From the NCBI GenBank assembly GCA_017550645.1, contig JAFZOI010000025.1, positions 1 through 64,000 on the forward strand: DNA of 64,000 nt, written 5' to 3'. Below, one piece after another: positions 61,655 through 64,000 of this stretch (position 1 is the first letter of the stretch; each line of letters starts with the position of its first letter). The notes below the pieces were generated by a model. That model had not been told where the DNA came from and ran no database searches. It worked only from the letters and a program-made list of their open reading frames with translations. The DNA is from Oscillospiraceae bacterium (GTDB taxonomy: Bacteria > Bacillota > Clostridia > Oscillospirales > Oscillospiraceae). Both the position numbers and the translations under genes were made by a program.

Positions 61655-63182
61655 GCTGATCGCCGCGATCGACGCAGGGACGACAGGGACCCGGTGCTGT
61701 GTCTTTGACGGTTTGGGGAAAACCGTGGCAAGCGGATATTGCCCGATGAAAACGATTTATCCGGGTCCGGGTCTTGTAGAAGAGGATCCGGATCTAGTCA
61801 TCGACCTAACTTTCAAGGCCGTGCAAGCCGCCGTCGAAAGCGTCGATCCGAGCCGAATCATCGGCCTGTGCGTCACCGTTCAGCGAAACTGCTTTGTGCC
61901 GCTGGACGCTGAAGGGGATTATCTGACCAATATAATCACATGGCAAGATCAGAGAGGCGAAGAAGCGCATTCATGGATGATCGACTGCCTGCGCAGGAAT
62001 GGGATGAGTTGGGATGACGTATACCGCATCAACGGTCAGCCTTTCGGTTCGTTTCAGTTTGGCTTCAAGGCGCTGTGGTACAGACATTTCAAAGAAGAAA
62101 TGTACCGGAAAACATGGAAATTAGTTACGCCCCTGGCCATTTTGACACGTGCTTTCGGCGCCGAGGGCTATCATGAAGAAAACAACAATCTGAGCTTCTG
62201 GCTGATGGCCGACGCCGACAAACAGAGGATCGACGAAAGTCTTTGCCGGATCTTTGATTTTCGTCCGGATATTTTTCCCGAAGCTCTGACGCCAGGAACG
62301 CAGGTCGGCGTCATTTCAAAAGAAGCTTCATCGCGCTGCGGTCTACTTGCGGGGACGCCAATCTATCTCGGATCGGGAGATCAGAACTGCGGCGCGTTGG
62401 GTGCCGGAAACTATGGGACGTCGGATATCACCTCCGTCTGCATGGGTACCGCCGGCCTTTGCATTTCCTACTCCGCAAAGCCGGTCCGACATCCGAGGGG
62501 TCTATGTCAGATCCAGGGACATCCTGCGGGCGGGTATCTTATGGAGACCCATTCATCCTCCTGTATGTCTTCCCATCGCTGGGCAGAAAATCTGTTTTAT
62601 ACTGTGGATCAGAAGGAAAAACATATGTTGACGGAGGATGCGAAGGAAGCCCCCGTCGGCTCCAACGGCGTTCTTTTCCTGCCGTGGCTGCAGGGTGCCG
62701 CTTGTCCGCATTATGATGACAGCGCGCGAGGCGCCTACATCGGAATGTCTCTGATCCATCAGAAAAGCGATATGTCAAGAGCCACGATGGAAGGTATCTG
62801 CTTTGAAAACCGTGAAATGTTGGAAACCCTTTGGGAAGCGGATCTGCCAAAAGCAAAGAGTCTCCGTATAGTCGGCGGAGCGTCAAACAACGATTTCTGG
62901 AATCAGATGCAGGCCGATATCTATGGCCTGCCTGTTGAAACGATCGAGGCGAAGGAATCCACGGCGCTTGGAGCGGGTATCATCTGCGCGGTCGCTTCCG
63001 GATTGTACGGAAGCTATAAGGAAGCGTCGGATCATATGACGCACGTTATGAAGGCGTATGAACCGAGCTTCGAAAACAATAGCAAATATGATGAAGTATA
63101 TGATTTGTGGCATGAATGCTATCGAGGGCTTAGTAATGGCGCATTTCAGAAGATTTATGCGTATCAGACACGTATGAAGTAA
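61638..63182 (+). CDS. FGGY family carbohydrate kinase
   Basis: 514 residues; ATG overlaps the cytidylyltransferase gene by 17 bases. N-terminal FGGY domain: AAIDAGTTGTRCCVFD phosphate-1 motif, LVEEDPDLVID and ITWQDQRGEE. C-terminal domain: YLGSGDQNCGALGAG and, later, LRIVGGASNNDFWNQMQADI and ESTALGAGI. The family phosphorylates glycerol, xylulose, ribulose, gluconate, ribitol and similar; motifs lean to the xylulose/glycerol side but do not settle it. Coupled translation with the cytidylyltransferase implies consecutive steps on one compound. Confidence 0.92.
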   Translation: MEMKRELIAAIDAGTTGTRCCVFDGLGKTVASGYCPMKTIYPGPGLVEEDPDLVIDLTFKAVQAAVESVDPSRIIGLCVTVQRNCFVPLDAEGDYLTNIITWQDQRGEEAHSWMIDCLRRNGMSWDDVYRINGQPFGSFQFGFKALWYRHFKEEMYRKTWKLVTPLAILTRAFGAEGYHEENNNLSFWLMADADKQRIDESLCRIFDFRPDIFPEALTPGTQVGVISKEASSRCGLLAGTPIYLGSGDQNCGALGAGNYGTSDITSVCMGTAGLCISYSAKPVRHPRGLCQIQGHPAGGYLMETHSSSCMSSHRWAENLFYTVDQKEKHMLTEDAKEAPVGSNGVLFLPWLQGAACPHYDDSARGAYIGMSLIHQKSDMSRATMEGICFENREMLETLWEADLPKAKSLRIVGGASNNDFWNQMQADIYGLPVETIEAKESTALGAGIICAVASGLYGSYKEASDHMTHVMKAYEPSFENNSKYDEVYDLWHECYRGLSNGAFQKIYAYQTRMK

Positions 63183-63192
63183 AAGGAGTTTA

Positions 63193-63221
63193 TTGACATA
63201 TTCTTTTTATACGCCGATATT
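63193..63221 (+). promoter_or_regulatory. Possible promoter of the UDP-glucose dehydrogenase gene
   Basis: TTGACA at 63193-63198, 17-bp spacer, GATATT at 63216-63221. It leaves a ~230-nt leader up to 63454 with no other gene. Confidence 0.45.
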
Positions 63222-63453
63222 TGTACTCATTTCCGCTTACAGTTATTAATGAGAAGAATTACTGAGTTTTGTATTCGGAACTAAAAACGCGATCCTTACC
63301 TTTGTATTCACATGACATTTTCTAGAACAGAGAAAGGGCCGGGGCATCGAAAACCGGAAAGCTTTCGGCTTGTCCGGGAAATGTACGGAAGAAACTAATA
63401 ACAATTCGGCCGTGGAAGACCGCGGCATTATGATCAGAAAGGAAACAAAACAG

Positions 63454-64000
63454 ATGAAGATCACGGTTGCAGGAGTCGGATACGTAGGGTTGAGCCTTGC
63501 CGTATTGCTGGCACAGAATCATGAGGTGACGGCCATCACAACTACGGAAGCGAAAGCTGAGAAGCTGAACAAGTTTATCAGTCCAATCCAGGACGATGAG
63601 ATCGAACGGTTTTTTGATGAAGCAAAAAAAGGAACGCGTACTCTGAACCTACATACGACCACGGACAAGGCGGCGGCTTACAGCTCTGCTGATCTAGTGA
63701 TTATCGCTACTCCGACCAACTATGATGATGTAAATCATTTCTTCGATACAAGCGCTGTTGAGGACGCTATTGAGCAGACGCTGGCTGTGAATCCCAACGT
63801 TCTTATGGTCATTAAGTCTACGATACCTGTAGGCTACACGGAATCTGTCAGAGCGAAGTATGGTGTGAAGAATATCATCTTCAGCCCTGAATTCCTGAGA
63901 GAGTCGAAAGCACTATACGATAATCTGCATCCAAGCCGTATTGTGGTTGGCGCATCTGATGATCAGAAAGAAGAAGCGGAAATGTTTGCGAACCTTCTTC
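63454..64000 (+). CDS. ugd: UDP-glucose 6-dehydrogenase (3' end outside window)
   Basis: 182 residues visible; ATG 63454 about ten bases after AAAGGAAA. N-terminal Rossmann VAGVGYVGLSLAVLLAQNHE, then SPIQDDEIERFF, DLVIIATPTNYDD, VIKSTIPVGYTE and IIFSPEFLRESKALYDNLHP, which match Ugd of capsule loci (UDP-glucose to UDP-glucuronate). After the second beta strand the usual acidic residue (AxDI) is replaced: AITTTEAKAEKL. The catalytic Cys lies beyond the window. Confidence 0.93.
   Translation, partial: MKITVAGVGYVGLSLAVLLAQNHEVTAITTTEAKAEKLNKFISPIQDDEIERFFDEAKKGTRTLNLHTTTDKAAAYSSADLVIIATPTNYDDVNHFFDTSAVEDAIEQTLAVNPNVLMVIKSTIPVGYTESVRAKYGVKNIIFSPEFLRESKALYDNLHPSRIVVGASDDQKEEAEMFANLL

Noticed and set aside
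63183..63250. Tiny 18-codon frame after AAAAGGAG at 63183 (start TTG 63193)
   Set aside because: It has a ribosome-binding site but only 18 residues, no family, and its start coincides with a -35 element; could be a gene remnant, but there is nothing to support it.

Overview
The window looks like a chromosomal piece of an anaerobic, probably spore-forming Firmicute of the class Clostridia (Oscillospirales/Christensenellales-like is my best guess). The reasons are the IspH-ribosomal protein S1 fusion, the GerW/YtfJ sporulation protein, IreB, the SrtB-type sortase with an SPxTG substrate, the CpsB/CpsD/Wzz-type capsule control genes and low-GC-Gram-positive Shine-Dalgarno sequences. The first 44 kb is GC-rich and uniform in codon use. 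This comes from reading the sequence only; no database search was run.

Region 1 (1-16.2 kb) is housekeeping, almost all on the + strand and tightly packed. It holds the 3' part of tuf, a PPDK-like ATP-grasp protein with a degenerate KaiC-like N-terminus, a CarD-ispD-ispF-ysxC-M50 protease-scpA-scpB-DUF2953-ytfJ-dacF-rluB run with many 4-base overlaps, then an RpiR regulator, a BaiN-type flavoprotein, cmk and the ispH-S1 fusion. Three MEP-pathway steps (IspD, IspF, IspH) lie here.

Region 2 (16.2-39.1 kb) consists of shorter transcription units on both strands: a MATE exporter, a UROD-family protein with an alpha/beta hydrolase, a zinc-ribbon protein with a fused DppB/DppC-like permease, a lipoprotein, DUF3237 and uracil-DNA glycosylase, FocA, DUF4830, RsuA and an orphan MsmK/UgpC ATPase. 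A long envelope run follows (PucR/CdaR-like regulator, ftsE, ftsX, M23 peptidase, CtpA-like protease, greA, lysS with an extra tRNA-binding domain). An SDR, MscS, an anchored beta-repeat protein and ireB complete it.

Region 3 (39.4-64 kb) is a surface polysaccharide locus. It starts behind a strong promoter and a structured ~140-nt leader with the control module (Wzz-like modulator, BY-kinase, PHP phosphatase). A class B sortase, its probable SPFTG-type substrate and an LCP glycan ligase follow. After a terminator at 44.8 kb the DNA becomes more AT-rich, which suggests an exchangeable serotype cassette: priming sugar transferase, glycosyltransferase, WbpB/WbpE/WbpD-like genes for a diacetamido uronic acid, a hexapeptide acyltransferase, TagD, another glycosyltransferase, Wzy, Wzx, a CDP-glycerol transferase-like protein and LicD. 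Next come an SsuABC-type ABC importer, an IspD/TarI-like cytidylyltransferase and an FGGY kinase. UDP-glucose dehydrogenase runs off the right end.

The most interesting part is 57.3-63.2 kb, where importer, sugar/polyol kinase, cytidylyltransferase and LicD-type transferase sit together. I infer that they may form a salvage route that takes up a polyol or similar compound, phosphorylates it, activates it with CTP and attaches it to the polysaccharide. I saw no rRNA, tRNA, CRISPR array or intact insertion sequence.
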